35,107 nt of DNA from an uncultured Chlorobiaceae bacterium (GTDB taxonomy: Bacteria > Bacteroidota > Chlorobiia > Chlorobiales > Chlorobiaceae): positions 1 to 35,107 of the forward strand of contig CAJAOR010000091.1 of assembly GCA_903942355.1 (NCBI GenBank). Reading direction: 5' to 3'. The translations under genes and the position numbers were made by a program. The notes beneath the pieces are model-generated. The model searched no databases. It had not been told where the DNA came from and saw only the letters and a program-made list of their open reading frames with translations. This document shows, in pieces, positions 19,885 to 28,598 of the stretch (position 1 is the stretch's first letter; each line of letters starts with the position of its first letter).

Positions 19885-21921
19885 TCAGTTTTTCCCCTGC
19901 CCCTCCTCAATCGCAGCCAGATCGGCAACAACTGCTGCCGACTCGTTAAGCACCGCATCCTTGCTCAGCTCTTTGGCGGTATCCGGCTCCTTAATCCACT
20001 GCTTCTCAATCTTTTTTAGTGTCTCTGTTTCAGATTTTACGGCTGAATCCTCAAGCGATACGGCCTTCTTTTTGCGGATCTGGTCAAGAGCTGCCATATC
20101 TTGCAGATAGCTCTGGTAGAGAGGATCTTTCGTTGACCGTTCAAGAAATTTTTGCCTGATCACGTTGATCTTTTCGGGAGTTACCTCTGCGCCTGGCTTA
20201 TAGAATGATGGGGTGATGGTGCTCCATGGCAGACTGCTGGTATAGGTATCCTCACCGATTCTTGCCGTGTCGATCATAGATGGCATCGTAATGTCTGCCT
20301 CTACCCCCTTATGCTGGGTGCTGCCTCCGGAGATCCGGTAAAACTTGGCTATAGTCAGTTTTATCTCTCCAAGCTCAGGCAGTTTCCCTTCTAAACCACC
20401 TGACCTTGTGAGTTTAATGAGGCTTTGAACGGTTCCCTTCCCGAATGTCCGCTCGCCGATGATAACGCCGCGATTGTAATCCTGGATGGCCGCAGCAAAA
20501 ATTTCGGATGCAGAGGCGCTGTACCGGTTAACCAGTACGGCAAGCGGCCCGCTGTATTGTTCCCTGCTGTCTTCGTCCTTCAGTACCGTTTTTCCGCCTG
20601 CTGCGTTGCTGATCTGGACGACTGGCCCGCTTGGAATAAAGAGTCCGGTAACACTGACAGACTCTTCGAGCGAACCGCCTCCATTATCGCGCAGATCAAT
20701 AACAATGCCGTCGACATGCTCCTGATTGAGCTCTTCCAAAATACGGGCTACATCTCGGCTTGTGCTGTTGTAATTGCCGGTATTCTGCTGCTCGCCTTCA
20801 AAATCAAGGTAAAATGAAGGGATGGTAATGATTCCGATTTTCTTTCCATTCAGCAGGATAATGCTTTTCTTTGCAGCCTGTTCGAGCAAGTTGACCTTGT
20901 CGCGCATGAGTTCGACAATTTTTTCCGGTCCCCTTCCGCCCTGGCTTGCCGGGATGATTTTAAGGCGAACAAGAGTACCTTTCTTTCCCCGAATCAGCTT
21001 GACAACATCATTGATTCTCCATCCTGATACATCTGCAAAAGCGGTTCTCCCCTGAGCGACACCGACAATTTTATCCCCTTTTTTCAGGGCATTGCTTTTA
21101 AATGCCGGACCTCCCGCAATAAGCTCATTCACAACGGTATACTCCCCTTCAGTTTGCAGTTTGGCGCCGATTCCCTCAAGTGAACGGCTCATGTCGATCT
21201 GGAAGTTTTGATACTCATCCGGTGAGAAATAGCTTGTATGGGGATCAAACGATGTTGTCAGGGCATAGGTATAGGCATGAAAAGCATCTTCCGGCTTCTG
21301 GCGGTTCAAAAGGGTCAGCCGGCTGGTAAAGCTTTTTGCAAGCACTCGCCGAATGCTTTTGTTGCTTTCTTTGGAATATTTAAGGTTGAGCCACTGATAT
21401 TTAAGCTCTTTTGTCCACAGGTCGGTAAGCTGACGCTGGTCGGCCGGCCATGGGTCGCTCTTGCGGTCAAGATCAAGGGTTTCCGGTATTGAAAAATTAA
21501 GATGCACGGTGTCAGCAGCGGCCTTCATATACCGCATTTTCTCTTTGGCGCGCTTGAGGAAAAGGTTATAGATGTCGAATCCGGCAGTTGCATTGCCTGC
21601 AAGAAATTCATCATCAAGCTTGGTGCCGTACATCTTGCGGAGGCCCTCAACATCACTTGCTGTAAAATAGCTTTTGCTGCCGTCAAGATTATCAATATAA
21701 CGGTTGAAAATCTGCTGCGACAGAGAGTCATTGACCGCCACCTTGCGATAATGGTTCTGCAAGAGGTACTTGCTGATGTAGATTCCTGCCTCCCTTTCTG
21801 CAGCAGTCGGCTTGAGGGCCGTCAGTGCTTGCGACGAAGCCGGTTCATGGCTCTTTGCCGCCAAGAGCGGGGACGTGCTTCCCAATACGACCATTAAGAG
21901 CAGCAGACTTTTTTTAAGCAT
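19885..21921 (-). CDS. S41-family tail-specific (carboxy-terminal processing) protease, paralogue 1
   Basis: Signal peptide, PDZ region (GIGAKLQTEGEYTVVNELIAGGPAFKSNALKKGDKIVGV), catalytic region NRYSASASEIFAAAIQDYNRGVIIGERTFGKGTVQ. Confidence 0.93.
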   Translation of the reverse strand: MLKKSLLLLMVVLGSTSPLLAAKSHEPASSQALTALKPTAAEREAGIYISKYLLQNHYRKVAVNDSLSQQIFNRYIDNLDGSKSYFTASDVEGLRKMYGTKLDDEFLAGNATAGFDIYNLFLKRAKEKMRYMKAAADTVHLNFSIPETLDLDRKSDPWPADQRQLTDLWTKELKYQWLNLKYSKESNKSIRRVLAKSFTSRLTLLNRQKPEDAFHAYTYALTTSFDPHTSYFSPDEYQNFQIDMSRSLEGIGAKLQTEGEYTVVNELIAGGPAFKSNALKKGDKIVGVAQGRTAFADVSGWRINDVVKLIRGKKGTLVRLKIIPASQGGRGPEKIVELMRDKVNLLEQAAKKSIILLNGKKIGIITIPSFYLDFEGEQQNTGNYNSTSRDVARILEELNQEHVDGIVIDLRDNGGGSLEESVSVTGLFIPSGPVVQISNAAGGKTVLKDEDSREQYSGPLAVLVNRYSASASEIFAAAIQDYNRGVIIGERTFGKGTVQSLIKLTRSGGLEGKLPELGEIKLTIAKFYRISGGSTQHKGVEADITMPSMIDTARIGEDTYTSSLPWSTITPSFYKPGAEVTPEKINVIRQKFLERSTKDPLYQSYLQDMAALDQIRKKKAVSLEDSAVKSETETLKKIEKQWIKEPDTAKELSKDAVLNESAAVVADLAAIEEGQGKN

Positions 21922-21939
21922 TGTCTTGTAGAGATAATC

Positions 21940-22458
21940 TTATGAGTAAACCCAAACGGAGGCTGGGGGGAAATTTTTCATGACAAACCGCGATCTTACC
22001 TTGCTCTGAAAATCAACTTCATCAAGAGGATTATTGAGGCCATAGGTGTACATGACGCACCACTTGAGCAAACCGCTACGGTAAAGTGCCGCAACAAGAG
22101 GAATAAATGATGTCTTGAACGGGTTGTTGATAAGAGGAATTGAAAGCACCAGTCCGAACCCCTCGTCAACTTTCTTCAACTGCTCCAGTGCACATGAGTT
22201 GACGGTCTTCAAATGAGGATAATTTTGCCGGAGCAAGGCACAAAATTCTTTATCGATTTCAACCAGTAATGGATTCAAACTTGAAATATGCTTGGTGATT
22301 GCTCCGGTACCAGCACCGATCTCAATAACGGAAGTCTTATCTAACTCTTTTATTGAATTGAACATAGCCTTAGCCAGAAACTCTGATGAAGGCATGACTG
22401 AACCAATGCTTTTTGGGTTTTTCAAATATTTTTTAAGAAACAGTATCTCTTTGCGCAT
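21940..22458 (-). CDS. PmtA-like phospholipid N-methyltransferase / SAM-dependent methyltransferase
   Basis: KNPKSIGSVMPSSEFLAKAM N-terminus and SAM motif VIEIGAGTGAITKHI. Confidence 0.75.
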   Translation of the reverse strand: MRKEILFLKKYLKNPKSIGSVMPSSEFLAKAMFNSIKELDKTSVIEIGAGTGAITKHISSLNPLLVEIDKEFCALLRQNYPHLKTVNSCALEQLKKVDEGFGLVLSIPLINNPFKTSFIPLVAALYRSGLLKWCVMYTYGLNNPLDEVDFQSKVRSRFVMKNFPPASVWVYS

Positions 22459-22478
22459 GTAAATCTTGTACCTGATTT

Positions 22479-22694
22479 TTAAGTTTTTTTGTTAGTCGAA
22501 GCACCCTCTTCCTCTTTCGTGGCTGCTGTATCAACAGCTTTATTGAATTCGTTTTCAAGATCAGCTTGTGCTTTTTTGAATTCTTTCATCCCTTTGCCAA
22601 GCCCTCTGGCCAATTCCGGAAGCTTTGAAGGGCCAAAAAATAACAGAACAACAAACAGGATGAGCAACAGTTCCTGACCACCGAGACCAAACAT
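22479..22694 (-). CDS. tatA: Sec-independent translocase TatA/TatE-type subunit
   Basis: 71 aa; [42 protein letters not shown]. Confidence 0.93.
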   Translation of the reverse strand: MFGLGGQELLLILFVVLLFFGPSKLPELARGLGKGMKEFKKAQADLENEFNKAVDTAATKEEEGASTNKKT

Positions 22695-22807
22695 GGTAAT
22701 TGTCTCCCAAGTTTAAATTATCAATAGGTTACCAAGTAAAATAGTGCATTATCGTTTATACACATTGAAATTAATACGCGATTGGCCTGATTTTCTTTCA
22801 ATAAGAC

Positions 22808-24880
22808 TTAATTCAACGAAGGCAACGTTCTCGTGATGGTGTGTCTTTGGGTTGCCTTAAATTCAGCCAGGTCAGAAACAACTGCAGCCGTCTGGTTGAG
22901 CAGCACATCCCTGTTCTGGCTTTTGGTCGAATCCGGATCCAGCACCCACCGCTTTTCAATCTGTTTTATCCGCTCTATTTCCGATTTAAAGGATGAATCC
23001 TGCAATGATACCGCCTTTTTTTTGCGAATCTGGTTCAAGGTATGCAGGTCACGCAGGTAGTTCTGGTACATACGATTTTTCAATGAACGTTCCTGCTGTT
23101 TTTGACGGAGCAGAGCGATCTCCACCGGACTGACCTCTGCGGTCGGACGATAAAACGAGCGTGAAATGGTGCTCCATGGCAGACTGCTGGTATAGGTATC
23201 CTCTCCAACCACAGAGGTGTCAATCATTGACGGCATGACAATGTCGGGGACAACCCCTTTATGCTGGGTGCTGCCTCCGGAAATCCGATAAAATTTTGCA
23301 ACAGTAAGCTTGATTTCTCCAAGTTCGGGCTGTTTTGCAAAAAATGAAAATGGCCTGAGCTCGGAAAGTTTTTTGAGGCTTTGAACGGTGCCCTTGCCGA
23401 ACGTTCGCTCGCCGATAATAACACCGCGACCGTAATCCTGGATTGCTGCTGCAAATATTTCGGAGGCAGAGGCGCTGTAACGGTTGACAAGTACAGCAAG
23501 CGGTCCATTGTAAAGAACCCTGCGGTCTTCGTCCCTGAGTACCATTTTCCCCCCTGTTGAGTTGCTGATCTGAACAACTGGTCCGGTTGGGATAAAAAGA
23601 CCGGTAACATTCACCGACTCTTCAAGCGAACCTCCTCCATTATCACGGAGATCAATAACAACGCCGTCAACATGCTCTGTATTGAGTTCATTCAGAATAC
23701 GGGTGACATCACGGCTTGTGCTGTTGTAATTGCCGGTGTTCTGTTGCTGGCCTTCAAAATCAAGGTAAAACGAAGGAATGGTAATAACACCGATTTTTTC
23801 TCCGTTCTGCAGAAGAACACTTTTCTTTGCAGCCTGTTCCTGCAGGTCAACCTTGTCGCGCAGCAGCATGACAATTTTTGCCGGGCCACGTCCAGCCTGA
23901 CTGGCAGGAAGGATTTTCAAGCGAACGACGGTGTTTTTCTTTCCCCGAATCAGTTTTACCACATCATTGATTCTCCAGCCCGATACATCAACAATTTCTG
24001 CGGTCCGCCCCTGACCAACACCGATAATTTTATCCCCTTTTTTCAGGGAGTTGCTTTTAAATGCCGGCCCTCCCGGAATAATCTCATTAACAACGGTATA
24101 CTCGTTCTCGGTCTGCAGTTTAGCCCCTATTCCCTCGAGCGAACGGCTCATGTCAATCTGAAAGTTCTGATACTCGTCTGCAGAAAAATAGTTCGTATGA
24201 GGGTCAAACGACGTTGTCAGAGCATAGGTGTATGCCTGGAAAGCATCTTCCGGCTTTTGGCGGTTCAAAAGGTTCAGCCGGTTCGAAAAGCTTTTTGCAA
24301 GGGCTTCACGTATGTTCTTGCCATTTTCCCCGGAATATTTCAAATTGAGCCACTGGTATTTCAGCTCTTTTTTCCACAACTCGTTAAGCTCCCGCCTGTC
24401 GGCAGGCCATGAGTCTGCCTTGCGGTCAAGGTCAAGGGTTTCCGGTATTGAAAAGTTGAAACGAACGGTATCGGCGGTTGCCTTCATATACCGCATTTTT
24501 TCTTTAGCCCGCTTGAGAAAAAAATTATAAACGCCAAATCCCGCATTCGCCTTGCCGGCAAGAAATTCACCACCAATACGGTTTCCATAAACATGCCTGA
24601 TGCTTTCAACCTCGCTTGCTACAAAATAGCTTTTGCTGCCATCCAGATTATCGATGTAGCGATTGAGTATCTGCTGAGAAAGAGAATCATTGACCGATAT
24701 CTTTCTGTAGTGGTTCTGCAGAAGATATTGACTGAGATATTTGCTGGCCTCCTCCTCGGCTGCTGTCGGACGGAGAGTAACGACCTGTACGGCAGGAGAG
24801 GAAGTCCCTGCATATATTGCAAATACCGGTACAGTACTTCCCAATGCGGCAATCATGAGAAGCAGATTTTTTCTAAGCAT
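22808..24880 (-). CDS. S41-family tail-specific (carboxy-terminal processing) protease, paralogue 2
   Basis: Same architecture as 19885-21921, including NRYSASASEIFAAAIQDYGRGVIIGERTFGKGTVQ. Confidence 0.93.
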   Translation of the reverse strand: MLRKNLLLMIAALGSTVPVFAIYAGTSSPAVQVVTLRPTAAEEEASKYLSQYLLQNHYRKISVNDSLSQQILNRYIDNLDGSKSYFVASEVESIRHVYGNRIGGEFLAGKANAGFGVYNFFLKRAKEKMRYMKATADTVRFNFSIPETLDLDRKADSWPADRRELNELWKKELKYQWLNLKYSGENGKNIREALAKSFSNRLNLLNRQKPEDAFQAYTYALTTSFDPHTNYFSADEYQNFQIDMSRSLEGIGAKLQTENEYTVVNEIIPGGPAFKSNSLKKGDKIIGVGQGRTAEIVDVSGWRINDVVKLIRGKKNTVVRLKILPASQAGRGPAKIVMLLRDKVDLQEQAAKKSVLLQNGEKIGVITIPSFYLDFEGQQQNTGNYNSTSRDVTRILNELNTEHVDGVVIDLRDNGGGSLEESVNVTGLFIPTGPVVQISNSTGGKMVLRDEDRRVLYNGPLAVLVNRYSASASEIFAAAIQDYGRGVIIGERTFGKGTVQSLKKLSELRPFSFFAKQPELGEIKLTVAKFYRISGGSTQHKGVVPDIVMPSMIDTSVVGEDTYTSSLPWSTISRSFYRPTAEVSPVEIALLRQKQQERSLKNRMYQNYLRDLHTLNQIRKKKAVSLQDSSFKSEIERIKQIEKRWVLDPDSTKSQNRDVLLNQTAAVVSDLAEFKATQRHTITRTLPSLN

Positions 24881-25041
24881 TCTTGTGCGTGATGATTTAA
24901 AGGGTTAATGGCAGCATGTCAAGCTGTTCTTGAATAAGAAAGCAAATATCTATATATTAAAATTCATTCGATGGATTTTTACCGGCAGTCATCTTGAGGA
25001 AAAAATACCGCATATAATAATAAATAAAAGAAAAGCTTTCA

Positions 25042-26016
25042 ATGGAAAAGAAAAAAATCAGTTATAAAGAACTCGGGCTGTGCAACAGCCGGGAACTTTT
25101 CAGCAAAGCTGTTACAGGTGGTTACGCAATTCCTGCATATAACTTCAATAATCTTGAGCAGATGCAGGCAATCATCCTTGCCTGTGTTGAAACCAAATCT
25201 CCCGTTATCCTTCAAGTGTCAAAAGGGGCCAGAAGCTATGCCAATGAAACCCTGCTCCGTTACCTTGCCCAGGGAGCCGTTGCCTATGCAGAAGAACTGG
25301 GTACCTCTATTCCGATTGTCCTTCATCTTGATCACGGCGACAGTTTTGAGCTCTGCAAGGACTGCATCGATTCCGGATTCTCTTCGGTGATGATTGATGG
25401 CTCACACCTCTCTTACGAAGACAACATCGAACTGACCAAAAAAGTTGTTGCCTATGCTCATCAGTTCGACGTTACCGTCGAAGGTGAACTCGGCGTGCTT
25501 GCAGGTATTGAAGACGAAGTTTCAGCCGCACACCACACCTATACCCAGCCCGAAGAGGTTGAGGATTTTGTTTCAAAAACCGGGGTTGACAGTCTTGCAA
25601 TCTCCATCGGCACCTCACATGGAGCCTTCAAGTTCAAGCCGGGCGAAGATCCAAAAATCCGCCTTGATATCCTGACTGAAATCGAACGCCGCATTCCCGG
25701 ATTTCCTATCGTACTGCACGGCTCCTCTTCCGTTCCGCAGGAATTGGTAAAAACCATCAATGAGCACGGTGGAAAATTGAAGGATGCTATCGGTATCAGT
25801 GAAGACCAGCTTCGCCTTGCAGCAAAATCTGCGGTATGTAAAATCAATATCGATTCTGACGGACGTCTTGCCATGACAGCAGCTATCCGCAAGGTGCTTG
25901 ATGAAAAACCTGAAGAATTTGATCCAAGAAAATATCTTGGACCTGCCCGTGATGCTCTCAAGAAGCTCTATATGCACAAGAACATCAACGTTCTTGGCTC
26001 TAACGACAAAGCATAA
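25042..26016 (+). CDS. fba: class II fructose-bisphosphate aldolase
   Basis: LHLDHGDSFELCKDCIDSGFSSVMIDGSHLSYEDN, VEGELGVLAGIEDE, LAISIGTSHGAFKF, LHGSSSVPQ motifs. Confidence 0.93.
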   Translation: MEKKKISYKELGLCNSRELFSKAVTGGYAIPAYNFNNLEQMQAIILACVETKSPVILQVSKGARSYANETLLRYLAQGAVAYAEELGTSIPIVLHLDHGDSFELCKDCIDSGFSSVMIDGSHLSYEDNIELTKKVVAYAHQFDVTVEGELGVLAGIEDEVSAAHHTYTQPEEVEDFVSKTGVDSLAISIGTSHGAFKFKPGEDPKIRLDILTEIERRIPGFPIVLHGSSSVPQELVKTINEHGGKLKDAIGISEDQLRLAAKSAVCKINIDSDGRLAMTAAIRKVLDEKPEEFDPRKYLGPARDALKKLYMHKNINVLGSNDKA

Positions 26017-26032
26017 TTTGTTTCAGTTCAAT

Positions 26033-26061
26033 AAAAAAGGCGCCCGTCGGGCGCCTTTTTT
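26033..26061. terminator. bidirectional Rho-independent terminator between convergent genes
   Basis: A-run, GGCGCCC (26039-26045), GTC loop, GGGCGCC (26049-26055), T-run. Confidence 0.9.
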
Positions 26062-26077
26062 ATTGCTAGGCATGCAT

Positions 26078-27301
26078 TCAATCAAATTGGAGAAGGCGTA
26101 ATGCGGCATAGGCAAACAAGCCACTGCCAATTTCAAGAGCACGTTCCTCCGGATTGAAGGTTGGCGAGTGCAAGGTATTGCTTTTTTCCTGTTGCGGGGT
26201 TCCTGTCCCGATCTGCCAGAACGTTCCCGGACACTCCTGCAGGTAATAGGCAAAATCTTCAGCCGTCATGATAGGCTCGCTTTGAAGCACATTTTCCATC
26301 CCGAGATACTCTGCACAAACAATCTCGGCGCGATCGGTAACAGCAAGATCGTTGAAAAGTACCGGATAACCTTTCCTGATTTCAACCTCGCCCTTAACGC
26401 CAAGTCCAACAGCAACATGCTCGACCGTCTGGCGTAACCTCTCCTGCACCGCAGAGCGCACACCCTCGTTCATGGTTCTCATGGTACCAGACATGGTCAC
26501 CTGCCTCGGGATGACATTGGGCGCATTGCCGCCGTGAATAGAGGCAATCGAAACAACTGCCGGTTCATGAGGAGGAACAACCCTGCTGACAAGATGCTGA
26601 ACCGCTGTAATGATATGAGCCGCAGCAAGAACCGGATCGGCCGCCTTGTGTGGTGCCGAGGCATGACCTCCCTGCCCTGTCACCGTGAAATACAGCTCGT
26701 CGGTCGCAGCCATAAAACTTCCTTTACAGAGGGCAACTTTCCCGGTTTCAACATTGGGAAAGCAATGCTGGCCAATAATGACCGATGGATTATATTTTTT
26801 GAAAAGACCGGCATCAAGAAATGGTTTTGCTCCCCCGGGTGCTTTTTCCTCGGCTGGCTGAAATATCAAAAGCACATCGCCTGCAAGCTGCTCTTTCACC
26901 GTTGAAAGAATTTTGGCCGCACCCAGAAGCATTGCCGTATGCATGTCATGACCGCAAGCGTGCATTTTTCCGGATTCGAGTGAACAGAACCCGTGCAGGT
27001 TCTCTTCGCCAAGGGGAAGGGCATCAATATCGGCCCGTAACGCTACGACCTTGCCATTTCGTGACTTGCGCTCACCTCTGATGAGGGCGACGACACCGGT
27101 TTCAAGCAGAGAAGGTTCTGGCATGATGCCGAGGCCAAGAAGATAGTCGGTTATCAGGGCTGTTGTTCTTACCTCCTCATAAGAGAGTTCCGGGTGGAGA
27201 TGAATATCCCTGCGCAAGGCAACAACTTCCGGATAAATCTTTGCTGCAAGCTCCTGAATCTGTCCGGCAAGTCCGGTAGAATGCTCAATACTCATACACA
27301 A
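26078..27301 (-). CDS. M20-family amidohydrolase / metallopeptidase
   Basis: RRDIHLHPELSYEE, ALRADIDALPL, HACGHDMHTAMLLGAA, QPAEEKAPGG motifs. Confidence 0.9.
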   Translation of the reverse strand: MCMSIEHSTGLAGQIQELAAKIYPEVVALRRDIHLHPELSYEEVRTTALITDYLLGLGIMPEPSLLETGVVALIRGERKSRNGKVVALRADIDALPLGEENLHGFCSLESGKMHACGHDMHTAMLLGAAKILSTVKEQLAGDVLLIFQPAEEKAPGGAKPFLDAGLFKKYNPSVIIGQHCFPNVETGKVALCKGSFMAATDELYFTVTGQGGHASAPHKAADPVLAAAHIITAVQHLVSRVVPPHEPAVVSIASIHGGNAPNVIPRQVTMSGTMRTMNEGVRSAVQERLRQTVEHVAVGLGVKGEVEIRKGYPVLFNDLAVTDRAEIVCAEYLGMENVLQSEPIMTAEDFAYYLQECPGTFWQIGTGTPQQEKSNTLHSPTFNPEERALEIGSGLFAYAALRLLQFD

Positions 27302-27360
27302 ACTAATATATTATAATAACTTACAAACATAACACATGGATTGCATCCAGCATGAGACAT

Positions 27361-27428
27361 CAATCAGTCAATGCTTCAATACAACAATCATTCAGTACAC
27401 AAATACTTCAATACAACAATCAGTCAAT
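27361..27428. repeat. short direct-repeat cluster
   Basis: CTTCAATACAACAATCA at 27374-27390 and 27406-27422 (32-nt period); CAATCAGTCAAT at 27361-27372 and 27417-27428. Confidence 0.7.
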
Positions 27429-27465
27429 TCTGAAAGTCATGCGCGTCACCGTTAGATGAAACGGC

Positions 27466-28155
27466 CTACATATCCATGAACCGGATAAATTCAAGGGCTT
27501 TTTCCCTCATTTCGTCATCTTTTTCCATGAATAAGGGCGATGTGTAGCGTATCAGGTAGCCATATTTTTCAAGGTTTTTTACCAGACGAAAAAGGTCATG
27601 CGTCTGAAGCCGGAAGGCGATAACCATGCCTTCACCTTCAGGAGCTGGAGGGTAGATGCCAAAACTCAGCACGGTTGCATCATTTTTTTCAAGAGTAGCA
27701 ATAACTTCAGAAAGCTTCAGCTCAAATGACGGTACCTCCAGTTCAAGGGTTATTCCCCCTTCACCCAGATGGAAAAGAGCGGCGATATGCTCAAAAAGAA
27801 TCTCTTTTTCAAGAACACCGGCATAGGTTCCATTCTCATTGGATACCGCAATAAGAGGTGTTGTAAAAAAGCGTATCCGTGAGAAAACATCGAACAGATG
27901 ATCATGCAGACCGATACTTTCTGCTTTTTCAAGCTTCAGTTCGCTCAGACGCGTGGTGTCAGCTTTTTGCATCCGCTCTGACATCAAAAGATCCGCAATG
28001 GTCACCATTGCGGTGATTTTTCCTTCATGCAGTACCGGTGCGCACTCATGGCGGCCTTTTTGCATGAGTGCGAGAACCTCTGCAGCCAAAGCGTCATCAG
28101 CAAAGACCGGGCCGGTTGTATCAAGACGGTGTTCTATGAATTCATTTAACTGCAT
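27466..28155 (-). CDS. CBS-domain protein
   Basis: 229 aa; DDALAAEVLALMQKGRHECAPVLHEGKITAMVTIADLL is CBS-like, with a second CBS-like repeat (VFSRIRFFTTPLIAVSNENGTYAGVL). Confidence 0.8.
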   Translation of the reverse strand: MQLNEFIEHRLDTTGPVFADDALAAEVLALMQKGRHECAPVLHEGKITAMVTIADLLMSERMQKADTTRLSELKLEKAESIGLHDHLFDVFSRIRFFTTPLIAVSNENGTYAGVLEKEILFEHIAALFHLGEGGITLELEVPSFELKLSEVIATLEKNDATVLSFGIYPPAPEGEGMVIAFRLQTHDLFRLVKNLEKYGYLIRYTSPLFMEKDDEMREKALEFIRFMDM

Positions 28156-28580
28156 GGCTCGATTTTATTCACTCTTCCCTGGTGCCGTCCTCCTTCAAAA
28201 TCGGTAGAAAACCAGTTGTGAAGACATTTTTCAATGGTGGCCTTATCGGTAAAACGCGCGGCGAAGCAAATAATATTAGCATTATTATGCTGCCGGGCAA
28301 GTTTTGCAAATTCAGGATTGCAGGCAACAGCTGCACGAATACCCTTTATTTTGTTTGCGGAGATAGAAACGCCAATACCGGTACCACACAGCAGTATTCC
28401 CGAATCAAAGAGCCCTTCTGCTACAGCCACGCTAACTTTGCGGGCATATTCGGGGTAATCCACTGACTCTTCATTATAAGGCCCCATGTCGGTGAATTCA
28501 TAACCGTGGTGCTCAAGCCAGTCAATAACGGTTTTCTTGAATTCAAACCCCGCATGATCGCTTCCAATCGCAATTTTCAT
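28146..28580 (-). CDS. rpiB: ribose-5-phosphate isomerase B
   Basis: MKIAIGSDHAGFEFKK, GILLCGTGIGVSISANKIKGIRAA motifs. Confidence 0.95.
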   Translation of the reverse strand: MKIAIGSDHAGFEFKKTVIDWLEHHGYEFTDMGPYNEESVDYPEYARKVSVAVAEGLFDSGILLCGTGIGVSISANKIKGIRAAVACNPEFAKLARQHNNANIICFAARFTDKATIEKCLHNWFSTDFEGGRHQGRVNKIEPCS

Positions 28581-28598
28581 AATTCTTCCACGTTAAAT

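Noticed and set aside
23672-24412. 246-aa plus-strand ORF antisense to the second protease paralogue
   Set aside because: Shadow ORF; similar antisense frames occur in the first paralogue because the coding strands are similar.
24994-25018. Promoter for fba (TTGAGG ... TATAAT)
   Set aside because: A good -10 (25013-25018) is present but the spacer to TTGAGG is only 13 nt, so the pair is not convincing.
26023-26253. Same peptide KKGARRAPFLL encoded on both strands near 26040
   Set aside because: Consequence of the palindromic terminator GGCGCCCGTCGGGCGCC, not a real coding signal.
27361-27428. Possible CRISPR array
   Set aside because: Only two copies of a 17-nt repeat with a 15-nt gap; no cas genes in the window.
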